Of a DNA stretch of 7,161 bases, positions 1 to 6,200 are shown piece by piece. Source of the DNA: Desulfovibrio sp. (GTDB lineage: Bacteria; Desulfobacterota; Desulfovibrionia; Desulfovibrionales; Desulfovibrionaceae); the NCBI GenBank assembly GCA_031270875.1, contig JAISXC010000154.1:1-7161 (forward strand), in the 5' to 3' direction. Within the stretch, counting starts at the first letter, position 1; every line of letters begins with the position of its first letter. Under the pieces are notes generated by a model that ran no database searches, was not told the origin of the DNA, and was given only the letters and a program-made list of their open reading frames with translations. A program made the translations under genes and the position numbers.

Positions 1-2076
1 CGGAAAGGGCTTGTGTACCGCAAGAAGGCCCCGCAGAACTGGTGCCCCTCCTGCCACACGGTGCTCGCCAACGAACAGGTGATCGACGGCCTGTGCTGGC
101 GCTGCGACAGCCGCGTGACGCAGAAGGATCTGACCCAGTGGTTCCTGAAAATAACCGCCTACGGCGACGAGCTGCTCAATGACCTCGCCCTGCTGGAGGG
201 AGGCTGGCCGGAACGGGTCATCGCCATGCAGCGCAACTGGATAGGCAGATCCGCCGGGGCGTCGGTGAAGTTTCCCTTGGAGAGGCCCGTCGGCGGCGCG
301 CGGGAGATTGAGGTTTTCACCACGCGGCCGGACACCCTTTTCGGGGTCACCTTCATGACCCTGGCCCCGGAGCACGCCCTGGTGGAGCCGCTTGTCCAAG
401 GCGGCGAAAAAGCCGCCGAAGTCCGCGCCTTCGCGGAGCGCATACGCGGCATGGACAGGCTTGACCGGCAGGCCGACACTCTGGAGAAAGAGGGCGTTTT
501 TACCGGAGCGTACGCGCTGCACCCCCTGACCGGCGAGCGCGTGCCCCTGTGGCTCGGTAATTTCGTTCTGGCCGAGTACGGCACCGGCGCGGTCATGGGC
601 GTTCCCGCGCACGACCAGCGCGATTTCGACTTTGCCCGCAAATACCGGCTCCCGGTGCGGGTGGTCATCTGGCCCTCCGGGGAACCCCCGGCACCGGAAG
701 GCATGGAGGCGGCCTTCACGGGCGAGGGCCGGATGGTCAATTCCGGCCGTTTCGACGGCATGGAAAGCGCGCCGGGCAGGGAGGCCGTGGCCGAACTTCT
801 GGAAAGGGAAGGCAAGGGCAGGGCCGCCGTGCAGTTTCGCCTGCGCGACTGGAACATCTCCCGCCAGCGGTACTGGGGCGCGCCCATCCCCGTGGTCTAT
901 TGCGACAGATGCGGCCTTGTGCCGGAAAAGGAAGAACGCCTGCCGGTCGTTCTGCCCCTTGACGTAAAAACGCGGGAGGACGGCCGCTCCCCCCTGCCGG
1001 AGGCAAAGGCTTTCGTAAACTGCTCCTGCCCGTCCTGCGGCGGCGAAGCGCGGCGCGAAACCGACACCATGGACACCTTTGTGGAGTCGTCCTGGTATTT
1101 CGCGCGCTATACCGACGCGCGCAAAACAGACGCCCCCTTCGACGGGCGGGCGCTCCGCTACTGGCTGCCCGTGGATCAGTACATAGGCGGCGTGGAGCAC
1201 GCCATCCTGCACCTGCTGTACGCCAGGTTCTTCACCAAGGCCCTGCGGGATCTCGGTTTTTTCCCGCCGGAGCTTTCCGAACCGTTCGCGCGCCTGCTCA
1301 CCCAGGGCATGGTGCTGAAGGACGGCGGCAAAATGTCGAAATCCAGGGGCAATGTTGTTGATCCCACGGAAATGACGGACAAATACGGCGCGGACACCGT
1401 GCGTCTGTTCTGTCTTTTCGCCGCCCCGCCGGAGCGGGATTTCGACTGGTCCGATTCCGGCATTGAAGGTTCGTCCCGTTTTCTGCACCGCGTGTGGCGG
1501 CTCTTCGCCGAGGAAGGAGAACGCATCCTGCCCCTTGGGGCCTGCGAAGCCGGCGCCGGCGATGCGGAGACCGCCGTTGCCCGCGACCTGCGCCGCAAGG
1601 AACACCTCACCGTCAAAAAAGCAGGGGAGGACATGGACCGCTTTCAGTTCAACACCGCCATAGCCGCCGTCATGGAGCTTGTGAACGCCCTGTACCTGGC
1701 GCGGGAAAAACTGGGCGACAGCCCGGGGGAGCGGCGCGTTTTTTCCTCGGCGGCGGCCACGGCCCTGACGATGCTCTCCCCTGTGGCTCCGCACCTCTGC
1801 GAGGAGCTGTGGGAAGCCTCCGGCCATGAGGGGCGGCTCGCGGAAGCCGCCTGGCCATCCTGGGACGCCGCCGCGACAGCGCGGGACATGCTGACCGTGG
1901 CCGTGCAGGTCAACGGAAGGCTGCGCGGCACCCTGGAAATTGAAGCCGGGGCGGACAGAGCCGCCCTGGAAGCGGCGGCTCTCGCGGAACCGGCGGTGCG
2001 GCGGCACACGGCGGGACTGACGGTGCGCAGGGTTATTGTGGTGCCCGGAAAACTGGTCAATATCGTCGCGGGGTGA
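1..2076 (+). CDS. leuS: Leucyl-tRNA synthetase (LeuRS), 5'-truncated by the window edge
   Basis: Cytoplasmic class I aminoacyl-tRNA synthetase that charges tRNA-Leu with leucine using ATP. The frame is open from base 1, so the gene starts upstream; about 140 N-terminal residues, including the HIGH motif, are missing (offset judged from E. coli LeuRS numbering). The 691 visible residues show, in order: a zinc-ribbon-like set of cysteines (visible residues 15, 18, 32, 35); the CP1 editing domain with the threonine-rich TTRPDTLFG (from 107) and GVPAHDQRDF (from 200), whose Asp205 matches the editing aspartate; a second Cys cluster (YCDRCG near 300, CSCPSCGG near 341); the catalytic KMSKS loop (444-448); then the anticodon-binding helical domain and a C-terminal domain ending in KLVNIVAG. 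No frameshift or internal stop is seen. It ends 3 bp before holA, so the two are probably co-transcribed and translationally coupled. Confidence 0.98.
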   Translation, partial: RKGLVYRKKAPQNWCPSCHTVLANEQVIDGLCWRCDSRVTQKDLTQWFLKITAYGDELLNDLALLEGGWPERVIAMQRNWIGRSAGASVKFPLERPVGGAREIEVFTTRPDTLFGVTFMTLAPEHALVEPLVQGGEKAAEVRAFAERIRGMDRLDRQADTLEKEGVFTGAYALHPLTGERVPLWLGNFVLAEYGTGAVMGVPAHDQRDFDFARKYRLPVRVVIWPSGEPPAPEGMEAAFTGEGRMVNSGRFDGMESAPGREAVAELLEREGKGRAAVQFRLRDWNISRQRYWGAPIPVVYCDRCGLVPEKEERLPVVLPLDVKTREDGRSPLPEAKAFVNCSCPSCGGEARRETDTMDTFVESSWYFARYTDARKTDAPFDGRALRYWLPVDQYIGGVEHAILHLLYARFFTKALRDLGFFPPELSEPFARLLTQGMVLKDGGKMSKSRGNVVDPTEMTDKYGADTVRLFCLFAAPPERDFDWSDSGIEGSSRFLHRVWRLFAEEGERILPLGACEAGAGDAETAVARDLRRKEHLTVKKAGEDMDRFQFNTAIAAVMELVNALYLAREKLGDSPGERRVFSSAAATALTMLSPVAPHLCEELWEASGHEGRLAEAAWPSWDAAATARDMLTVAVQVNGRLRGTLEIEAGADRAALEAAALAEPAVRRHTAGLTVRRVIVVPGKLVNIVAG

Positions 2077-2079
2077 CCC

Positions 2080-3081
2080 ATGACCGGAGAAGGCCGGCCG
2101 CCGGGCTTCACCTTTCTTGTCTGCCCGGACAGCCTTTTGCTCAGGTGCCGCCTGGAAGCCCTGACGGCGGCGTTTTTCCCCCGGGACAGGCCGTGGGATC
2201 GCCATGTCCACTGGGGCGACGAGGAACCCGCGAAAATTTTCTGGGAACAGCTCACCCTGCAGGGCATGTTCGGCAGGCCCCGAGCCCTCATCGTGCGGCA
2301 GGCCCAACAGTGGCCGGCCGAGGTCTGGAAACGTCTCTCAAAAGCCCTGGCGCGCCCTTCGCCGTCATGCCTGTCCTTTTTCTGCCTGGAAGTCTCCTTT
2401 GACAAGGGCAGGCCCAAAATCCCCCCGCACATCGCCAAACTTCCCTGTTTTGACTTCGCCGGCAAACAGGGCTGGATATGGCGCCAGGGCGGCCTTGACG
2501 AGCGCGGCGTCAAACGCTGGGCCCATGTTCGCGCCGGAGAGCTGAAGCTCCGCTTCCAGCCGGACGCCCTGGAACAGTTTTGCGCCTGCCTTCCCCCGGA
2601 CGCGTCCGTGATCGAAAACGAGCTGCGAAAGCTCGCCCTGCTGAGCCGGACGGAAAAAGCCAGCGGCGGAACGGGCGCGATAAGCGCCGCCATGACGGCG
2701 CTGTGCGCCTCCAGCGCCGAATGCAACATTTTCTCCCTGCTCAGGCGCATCGAAGCGGGCGATCTGCCGGCCGCTCTTGAGGAGGCGGCGCGAAACCGGG
2801 AAAGCGAAGACCTGTTCTTTCGCCTGCTGGCCCTGCTGGCAAAGGACATGCGCCATCTCTGGCGCCTGAAGGCCGGAGAGCGGGTTTCACTTTTCCCTTC
2901 GGACGCGGAGGCGAAAAAAAGACTGGCGGACAGGATGGATTTTGCGACCCTCTCCAGATGCATGGCGCTTGTCATGGATGCCGAATGGCGGGTCAAGAGC
3001 GGACGCTGCGAAGAGGATCAGGCCCTGGATGTTCTGCTGGCGGGGCTGACCCGCGCATTCGGGGAAAACACGGGGCGGTAG
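2080..3081 (+). CDS. holA: DNA polymerase III delta subunit (clamp-loader wrench)
   Basis: HolA is the clamp-loader subunit that opens the beta sliding clamp during replication; it has an AAA+-like fold without a working Walker A. The 333-residue length is normal for the family. Family-like features are an N-terminal TFLVCPDSLLLRCRLEAL (11-28, the degenerate 'fetch and open' start), a beta-strand region FGRPRALIVRQAQQW (64-78), the KRWAHVRAGEL segment (135-145), the typical IENELRKLALL helix (178-188), and a C-terminal collar domain with NIFSLLRRIEAGD (216-228) and LLALLAKDMRHLWRL (239-253). The ATG at 2080 starts 3 bp after the leuS stop, and the terminal leuS sequence includes a GGGG-type purine run that can serve as ribosome binding site. 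In some Desulfovibrio an lptE-like gene lies between leuS and holA (from memory); it is absent here. Sequence divergence is typical for HolA, so the call rests on overall pattern and context. Confidence 0.9.
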   Translation: MTGEGRPPGFTFLVCPDSLLLRCRLEALTAAFFPRDRPWDRHVHWGDEEPAKIFWEQLTLQGMFGRPRALIVRQAQQWPAEVWKRLSKALARPSPSCLSFFCLEVSFDKGRPKIPPHIAKLPCFDFAGKQGWIWRQGGLDERGVKRWAHVRAGELKLRFQPDALEQFCACLPPDASVIENELRKLALLSRTEKASGGTGAISAAMTALCASSAECNIFSLLRRIEAGDLPAALEEAARNRESEDLFFRLLALLAKDMRHLWRLKAGERVSLFPSDAEAKKRLADRMDFATLSRCMALVMDAEWRVKSGRCEEDQALDVLLAGLTRAFGENTGR

Positions 3082-3141
3082 GGGCAGCCTTTGGGGCGGG
3101 AGTACGCTTTCGAAGCCAATCCTTGCCGGGCATTTCAAGTG

Positions 3142-3180
3142 TGAAGTCTTAAACTAAATTTGAATTAAGCCAAAACTTCA
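3142..3180. repeat. Imperfect inverted repeat in the post-holA spacer
   Basis: TGAAGT (3142-3147) plus CTTAA (3148-3152) pair with TTAAG (3165-3169) and ACTTCA (3175-3180). Together they form an 11-bp stem interrupted on one side by a 5-nt bulge, with a 12-nt AT-rich loop. A short T run follows (3182-3186). It could be a weak first terminator for leuS-holA, or a protein-binding or recombination site. Nothing else decides between these. Confidence 0.3.
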
Positions 3181-3187
3181 ATTTTTC

Positions 3188-3226
3188 AAAGGCGTTATGC
3201 TGACAAGAAAGCATAACGCCTTTTTT
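3188..3226 (+). terminator. Rho-independent terminator closing the leuS-holA unit
   Basis: A perfect 13-bp stem (3188-3200 paired with 3211-3223, core GGCGTTATGC / GCATAACGCC) with a 10-nt loop runs straight into a six-T tract (3221-3226). It lies 106 bp past the holA stop and upstream of the next promoter. It therefore insulates the housekeeping genes from the accessory segment. The upstream flank is A/T-rich, so some activity in the reverse direction is possible. Confidence 0.9.
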
Positions 3227-3239
3227 CATTGATACACTA

Positions 3240-3268
3240 TTGAGAGCTTTAAGTACGTGGACTTTAAT
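3240..3268 (+). promoter_or_regulatory. Predicted sigma70-type promoter of the accessory gene run
   Basis: TTGAGA (3240-3245, 5/6 match to the -35 consensus) and TTTAAT (3263-3268, 5/6 match to -10) are separated by exactly 17 bp in an AT-rich stretch just after the terminator. A transcript starting near 3275 would have a leader of about 43 nt before the ATG at 3318. The purine-rich AGGAAGGTGA at 3301-3310 would be its ribosome binding site. It is predicted from sequence only. AT-rich DNA gives chance matches, so confidence is moderate. Confidence 0.45.
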
Positions 3269-3317
3269 AACATATTAAAATGACAGGATTATATCTCTAT
3301 AGGAAGGTGACAAAAAG

Positions 3318-3740
3318 ATGACAATTATCAACAACACGCCTGACAACAGGTATCCAGAGCATGAAAAAATGAAGAAAGCCTCCAATATCGCTTTGAGGCT
3401 GAACAATTTTTTTGTGTGGTTGGTGAGGGAAAATGTAATTCAGTCAAAATACTTTGTCTATGACACCTTCCCGCCGAATGGGGAGACAGGGGACCAAATT
3501 ATTTTGCGATACCTCGGAATTTCCGCCGAAAAGCTGGACGCGGAAAAACGCGCTATGGCCGTCAATTTCCAAAAAATGGCCGAGTTCGCGCAAAATATGG
3601 AGCAGCAGTCTGTTCCCGCCGAATCCGCTCCGTCTCCATCTGATTCTGCCGACGCTGATGATGAGCGCGACAGCGATGAACAAGAAAAAGGAAGCAATAA
3701 AGGGACATTTTATGTTCGTCCAGACACAAAGGATATTTAA
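3318..3740 (+). CDS. Unrecognised 140-aa protein with acidic low-complexity tail
   Basis: I do not recognise this family. The ATG at 3318 follows AGGAAGG (3301-3307), slightly distant but convincing. Residues 18-90 look folded and mixed: an amphipathic or hydrophobic stretch NNFFVWLVREN (29-39), then QSKYFVYDTFPPNGETGDQ (42-60), then a charged helix-like region (70-95). Residues 98-127 are a Ser/Ala/Pro then Asp/Glu-rich low-complexity linker, followed by a short basic/aromatic end (GTFYVRPDTKDI). There is no signal peptide or clear membrane span, so it is probably cytoplasmic. It is the first gene after the predicted promoter and 115 bp upstream of the DNA methyltransferase on the same strand, so co-transcription is likely. 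An acidic tail of this kind occurs in DNA-mimic or partner-binding small proteins, but no specific role can be assigned. Confidence 0.7.
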   Translation: MTIINNTPDNRYPEHEKMKKASNIALRLNNFFVWLVRENVIQSKYFVYDTFPPNGETGDQIILRYLGISAEKLDAEKRAMAVNFQKMAEFAQNMEQQSVPAESAPSPSDSADADDERDSDEQEKGSNKGTFYVRPDTKDI

Positions 3741-3743
3741 AAT

Positions 3744-3774
3744 AGCACGCCAGAGGGAAGGATGGTTGGTGAAA
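3744..3774 (+). repeat. Direct repeat R1, copy 1 (31 bp)
   Basis: It matches 6170-6200 at 30 of 31 positions; the single mismatch is G at 3765 versus A at 6191. It begins 4 bp after the stop of the 140-aa gene. The repeat contains a ribosome-binding-like GAGGGAAGGATG and a GTGAAA that can act as a start. In copy 2 the same bases are the end of one gene and the start of the next. Here it is followed by only a 16-codon ORF, so this copy looks like a scar. Confidence 0.85.
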
Positions 3775-3819
3775 AATACGGCTTTATGGCCTTGTGTGTA
3801 TGAAGGAAAAGACACATGA
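3769..3819 (+). pseudogene. Very short ORF attached to repeat R1, probable gene-start remnant
   Basis: From the GTG inside the repeat (3769-3771) the frame reads 16 codons (VKNTALWPCVYEGKDT) and stops at 3817-3819. The identical ribosome binding site and start at 6195 opens a 150-codon ORF. This is therefore best read as a leftover or replaced 5' end and not a functional gene. A chance ORF is also possible. Confidence 0.2.
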
Positions 3820-3872
3820 ACGACCGTGAAATATGTAGAGTAGACGGGGAAAAGCATGGGCATAATCGTTGA
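3816..3872 (+). CDS. Possible 18-aa leader peptide overlapping the methyltransferase start
   Basis: The ATG at 3816 follows GAAGGAAAAG (3802-3811). It reads MNDREICRVDGEKHGHNR and stops at 3870-3872, after the methyltransferase ATG at 3856 in another frame. The overlap would allow translational coupling to the methyltransferase. No homology is known to me and the length is well within chance. I list it because it has a credible ribosome binding site and spans the spacer. Confidence 0.15.
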   Translation: MNDREICRVDGEKHGHNR

Positions 3873-5712
3873 CCTTTTCGCGGGCGGCGGCGGCGCTTCG
3901 CAGGGAATTTTTGAAGCTTTGGGTAGACACCCGGACGCGGCGGTAAACCACGATCCGCAAGCCATTGCAATTCATACGGTCAACCATGCTGATACGGAAC
4001 ACTGGTGCCAAGATGTATGGAGCGTAGATCCGACCTGGGTAAGTCGCGGCAGGACGGTTGATCTGCTTTGGACATCGCCTGACTGCACACACCACAGCAA
4101 GGCAAAGGGTGGACCTCCGAAGCGGGACGAAAAACGCCGCGACTTGGCTATGGTGATCAGCCACAAATGGGTTCCTGTATTGAAACCGCGTGTTCTGATT
4201 TTGGAAAATGTCGAAGAATTCAAAGATTGGGGTCCGTGTGACGGTAAAGGCGTTCCCGTTGCCGTCGCCAAGGGGGAAAACTTCCGTGGTTTTGTGAACC
4301 GTCTGCGCCGGTACGGTTACTCCGTCCAGTGGCGGGAATTGAAAGCCTGCGATTATGGAGCGCCCACAACGCGCAAGCGTCTGTTTTTTATTGCCCGGCG
4401 CGACAAACTCCCTATTGTTTGGCCGGAACCGACGCATGGCGCACCGGGAAGCCCGGAAGTACTGGCGGGCGGGCGCAAGCCCTGGCGCACGGCGGCGGAA
4501 ATTATTGACTGGTCTTTGCCGTGCCCGTCCATATTCGCCACCTCACAGGAGATATGGGAGCAATACGGCCTGCGGGCCGTGCGGCCGCTAGCCGAAGCGA
4601 CCCTGCGCCGCATCGCCAGGGGCATACAGCGGTTTGTCCTGGATGCGCCGGAACCGTTTATTGTAAACCTGAACCATACGACAAGGGACGGTTCCTATGA
4701 TTGTTTTCGCGGCGCTTCCCTGAATGACCCCTTGCCCACCATCACCAAAACGCCGGGTTTGGGGGTTGTCGCGCCCTATATCGTAACAAATACAAGCGGT
4801 CATGCGCCGCACGCTGCAAGCTCGCCTCTGTCAACGATTACAACAGGCGGGCAGCAGGCCGTTGTCGCGCCCTTTTTGCAGCACATTCAGCATTCGCAAG
4901 CGAAAAACGGCACCATGCCCGTTGATAAACCGGCACGCACGGTCACAGCCCACCCCAAGGGCGGCGGCATGGCGCTGATTGCCCCGTTTCTGACAAGCTA
5001 CTACGGTCGGAAGAACGAAAATGATTTGCGGGCCAAGGGTATGCGGGATTGCCTGCCGACACAGACAACCGAAAACCACTTCGGCCTGATCGCGCCATAC
5101 CTGATTAAGAATTACTCCGGCGTTGTCGGCAAGGAAACGCACAAGCCGCTCGATACCATAACCGCCATTGACCATCATGCCCTTGTCGCTCCGCACCTTG
5201 TAACCATGTACGGGGCTTCCACCGGCCAGGACTGCGAAAGCCCGCTGCGAACGCTTGTACAACGAAACAAGTTTGCCCTGGTCTATTCCTTTTTTGTCAA
5301 ATACTACGGCTGCGGAGAAGGCGCGCGGCCGGTAACGGAACCCCTTCCCACAGCCACGGGCAGGGATCGTTTTGCTCTAGTCGTCGTGGTGGGCGGCGAA
5401 AAATATATGGTCGCGGACATCGGCATGAGGATGCTTGCCCCGCATGAATTGCTGGCGGCGCAGGGCTTCCCGCCCGATTACGTGCTTGACGCGGAGATTG
5501 ACGGCAAAAAAATCACGAAAAGCGCTCAGATTGCCATGATCGGCAACAGCGTTTGCCCTCCGCTTGCCAAGCAGCTTGTCGCCGCGAACTATGTGGAAAC
5601 TTTGGTTAAGCCGAAGGCTCCAGCTCTTTCATTGATGACTATCTCAAAAAATCGACATCCGAATAGTTTTTTTAAGGTGGGCAGTTGCCGAGGCGTGGCG
5701 GCTCCGGCCTGA
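3856..5712 (+). CDS. Phage-type cytosine-C5 DNA methyltransferase with expanded repeat-bearing recognition region
   Basis: Transfers a methyl group from S-adenosylmethionine to carbon 5 of cytosine in DNA. Visible motifs: I, DLFAGGGGAS (6-15, SAM binding); IV, TSPDCTHHS (73-81) with the catalytic Cys77, in the SPDC form of phage-type enzymes where classical enzymes have PCQ; VI, ENVEEF (117-122); VIII, WRELKACDYGAPTTRKRLF (159-177); a WPEPTHG block (189-195); a motif-IX-like PLPTATGRDRF (496-506) followed by MLAPHELLAAQGFP (526-539); and X, IGNSVCPPLAKQL (562-574). Between VIII and X lie seven motif-IX-like repeats (separate entry). At 618 aa it is much longer than a typical C5 enzyme because of them. 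The ATG is preceded by GGGGAAAA (3846-3853). No restriction nuclease or specificity partner is visible, so it resembles the solitary methylases of prophages. Target sequence cannot be read. The tail after residue ~583 looks non-conserved. Confidence 0.95.
   Translation: MGIIVDLFAGGGGASQGIFEALGRHPDAAVNHDPQAIAIHTVNHADTEHWCQDVWSVDPTWVSRGRTVDLLWTSPDCTHHSKAKGGPPKRDEKRRDLAMVISHKWVPVLKPRVLILENVEEFKDWGPCDGKGVPVAVAKGENFRGFVNRLRRYGYSVQWRELKACDYGAPTTRKRLFFIARRDKLPIVWPEPTHGAPGSPEVLAGGRKPWRTAAEIIDWSLPCPSIFATSQEIWEQYGLRAVRPLAEATLRRIARGIQRFVLDAPEPFIVNLNHTTRDGSYDCFRGASLNDPLPTITKTPGLGVVAPYIVTNTSGHAPHAASSPLSTITTGGQQAVVAPFLQHIQHSQAKNGTMPVDKPARTVTAHPKGGGMALIAPFLTSYYGRKNENDLRAKGMRDCLPTQTTENHFGLIAPYLIKNYSGVVGKETHKPLDTITAIDHHALVAPHLVTMYGASTGQDCESPLRTLVQRNKFALVYSFFVKYYGCGEGARPVTEPLPTATGRDRFALVVVVGGEKYMVADIGMRMLAPHELLAAQGFPPDYVLDAEIDGKKITKSAQIAMIGNSVCPPLAKQLVAANYVETLVKPKAPALSLMTISKNRHPNSFFKVGSCRGVAAPA
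4729..5394 (+). repeat. Seven degenerate motif-IX-like protein repeats within the methyltransferase
   Basis: Residues 292-513 of the methyltransferase repeat a unit of the form P-L-x-T-I-T-(x)5-9-[AGL]-[LV]-V/I-A-P-[FY]-L. Copies start at residues 292 (PLPTITKTPGLGVVAPYI), 324 (PLSTITTGGQQAVVAPFL), 359 (PARTVTAHPKGGGMALIAPF), 399 (CLPTQTTENHFGLIAPYL), 431 (PLDTITAIDHHALVAPHL), 463 (PLRTLVQRNKFALVYSFF) and 496 (PLPTATGRDRFALV). The spacings are 32, 35, 40, 32, 32 and 33 residues. The DNA is not obviously repetitive, so the expansion is old. The last copy sits where the true motif IX of a C5 methylase should be. The others lie in the target-recognition region. Confidence 0.85.
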
Positions 5713-5740
5713 TGAGCAGCCGTAAAGGAGGAATGACGCC

Positions 5741-5794
5741 ATGAAGATGTTCGCCGTGAAAGGTTTGAGACACAATGAAAAAGTTAAAGATTAA
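5741..5794 (+). pseudogene. 17-codon ORF with a very strong Shine-Dalgarno, probably a truncated gene
   Basis: AAAGGAGGA (5724-5732) sits 8-9 bp before the ATG at 5741, the best ribosome binding site in the accessory segment. The product MKMFAVKGLRHNEKVKD ends inside repeat R2, which begins at 5767, so only about nine codons precede the repeat. The simplest reading is that a gene once following the methyltransferase was cut here by recombination at R2. Alternatively it is a real micropeptide or a chance ORF. Confidence 0.35.
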
Positions 5795-5798
5795 CTAT
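5767..5798 (+). repeat. Direct repeat R2, copy 1 (32 bp)
   Basis: Identical over 32 of 32 bases to 6923-6954. It contains GAGACACA, an ATG and the next seven codons (MKKLKINY). In copy 2 these are the start of the intact 71-aa membrane-protein gene. The sequences on both sides differ completely between the copies, so the junctions are sharp. Confidence 0.95.
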
Positions 5799-5843
5799 AT
5801 GGATTTTTCAGAGACGGGAGAACACGTTGGACCAGAATTTTGA
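5775..5843 (+). pseudogene. Truncated duplicate of the 5' end of the 71-aa membrane-protein gene
   Basis: The frame starts MKKLKINY exactly as the gene at 6931, then diverges (MDFSETGEHVGPEF) and stops at 5841-5843 after 22 codons. This overlaps the start of the 123-aa gene at 5827. Copy 1 lacks the AGGAG seen upstream of copy 2 (TTTGAGACACA versus GCAGGAGACACA), so translation is likely poor. This is a gene-start fragment and not a working gene. It may still affect initiation at 5827 through overlap. Confidence 0.6.
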
Positions 5844-6198
5844 ACAGATGTTGGCCGACATCATGTATCTTTGTACTCAAACGAACGGTACGAGGGGCAT
5901 CTGGAAGCAAATTGATGAGGTTCGGGAACTTTACGAATGCATTCAGAAGTTTGCTCCTGAATTTTTGCAAAGCTGCCACTGGGTGGAAGGGTGGCTTGTT
6001 TATCAGTACAGCTTTTTAGTCAGTTTGAGGATGCTGCTCAATCTACCGGCCCATCCCCTGGGCTTGCCCGGTTTGCCAAGGCCGTTGGTCGGCTGTCGTA
6101 TAGATTGGGACGGATTAAGCGCACACTTTGTTGATTGCAGTCGTAAAAAATCGGGAAGTTGGCTTGAAGAGCACGCCAGAGGGAAGGATGATTGGTGA
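5827..6198 (+). CDS. Unrecognised 123-aa soluble protein
   Basis: I do not recognise this protein. The TTG at 5827 is chosen because GGGAG (5816-5820) lies 6 bp upstream; an internal ATG at codon 8 is a possible alternative start but has no equally good site. The N-terminal half (1-60) looks alpha-helical, with DEVRELYECIQKFAPEFL (30-47) and HWVEGWL (51-57). The middle, LPAHPLGLPGLPRPLVG (73-89), is Pro/Gly-rich, and the end is charged. There are five cysteines in no metal-binding pattern, and no signal peptide or membrane span. It has the look of a small phage or island accessory protein. Its last codons and stop lie in repeat R1 copy 2, and the stop overlaps the next start in GTGA (6195-6198), which suggests translational coupling to the following ORF. 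Confidence 0.6.
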   Translation: MDQNFEQMLADIMYLCTQTNGTRGIWKQIDEVRELYECIQKFAPEFLQSCHWVEGWLVYQYSFLVSLRMLLNLPAHPLGLPGLPRPLVGCRIDWDGLSAHFVDCSRKKSGSWLEEHARGKDDW

Positions 6199-6200
6199 AA
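6170..6200 (+). repeat. Direct repeat R1, copy 2 (31 bp)
   Basis: Matches 3744-3774 at 30 of 31 positions, 2426 bp away. It covers the last nine codons and stop of the 123-aa gene, a ribosome binding site (GGGAAGG, 6181-6187) and the GTG start of the next ORF. It is therefore a complete gene-junction module. The flanks of the two copies share no clear similarity. Confidence 0.85.

Noticed and set aside
13..15. GTG at 13 as the leuS start
   Set aside because: The frame is open from base 1 with LeuRS-like residues (RKGL) before it, and the HIGH motif must lie upstream. This is an internal valine codon.
159..887. 242-codon antisense open frame inside leuS
   Set aside because: Same shadow composition (Ser/Arg/Pro-rich), fully inside the conserved editing domain of leuS.
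1644..2996. 450-codon antisense open frame across leuS and holA
   Set aside because: It lies in GC-rich DNA opposite two well-supported genes, has a Ser/Arg/Pro-rich composition typical of antisense shadows, and matches no recognisable protein.
3784..4437. 217-codon antisense open frame opposite the methyltransferase 5' half
   Set aside because: It overlaps catalytic motifs I to VIII of a clear enzyme. Its translation has no recognisable motif and no compelling ribosome binding site was seen.
3856..5712. Complete restriction-modification system
   Set aside because: No neighbouring ORF shows a nuclease motif (PD-(D/E)XK, HNH, GIY-YIG), so only a solitary methyltransferase can be supported.
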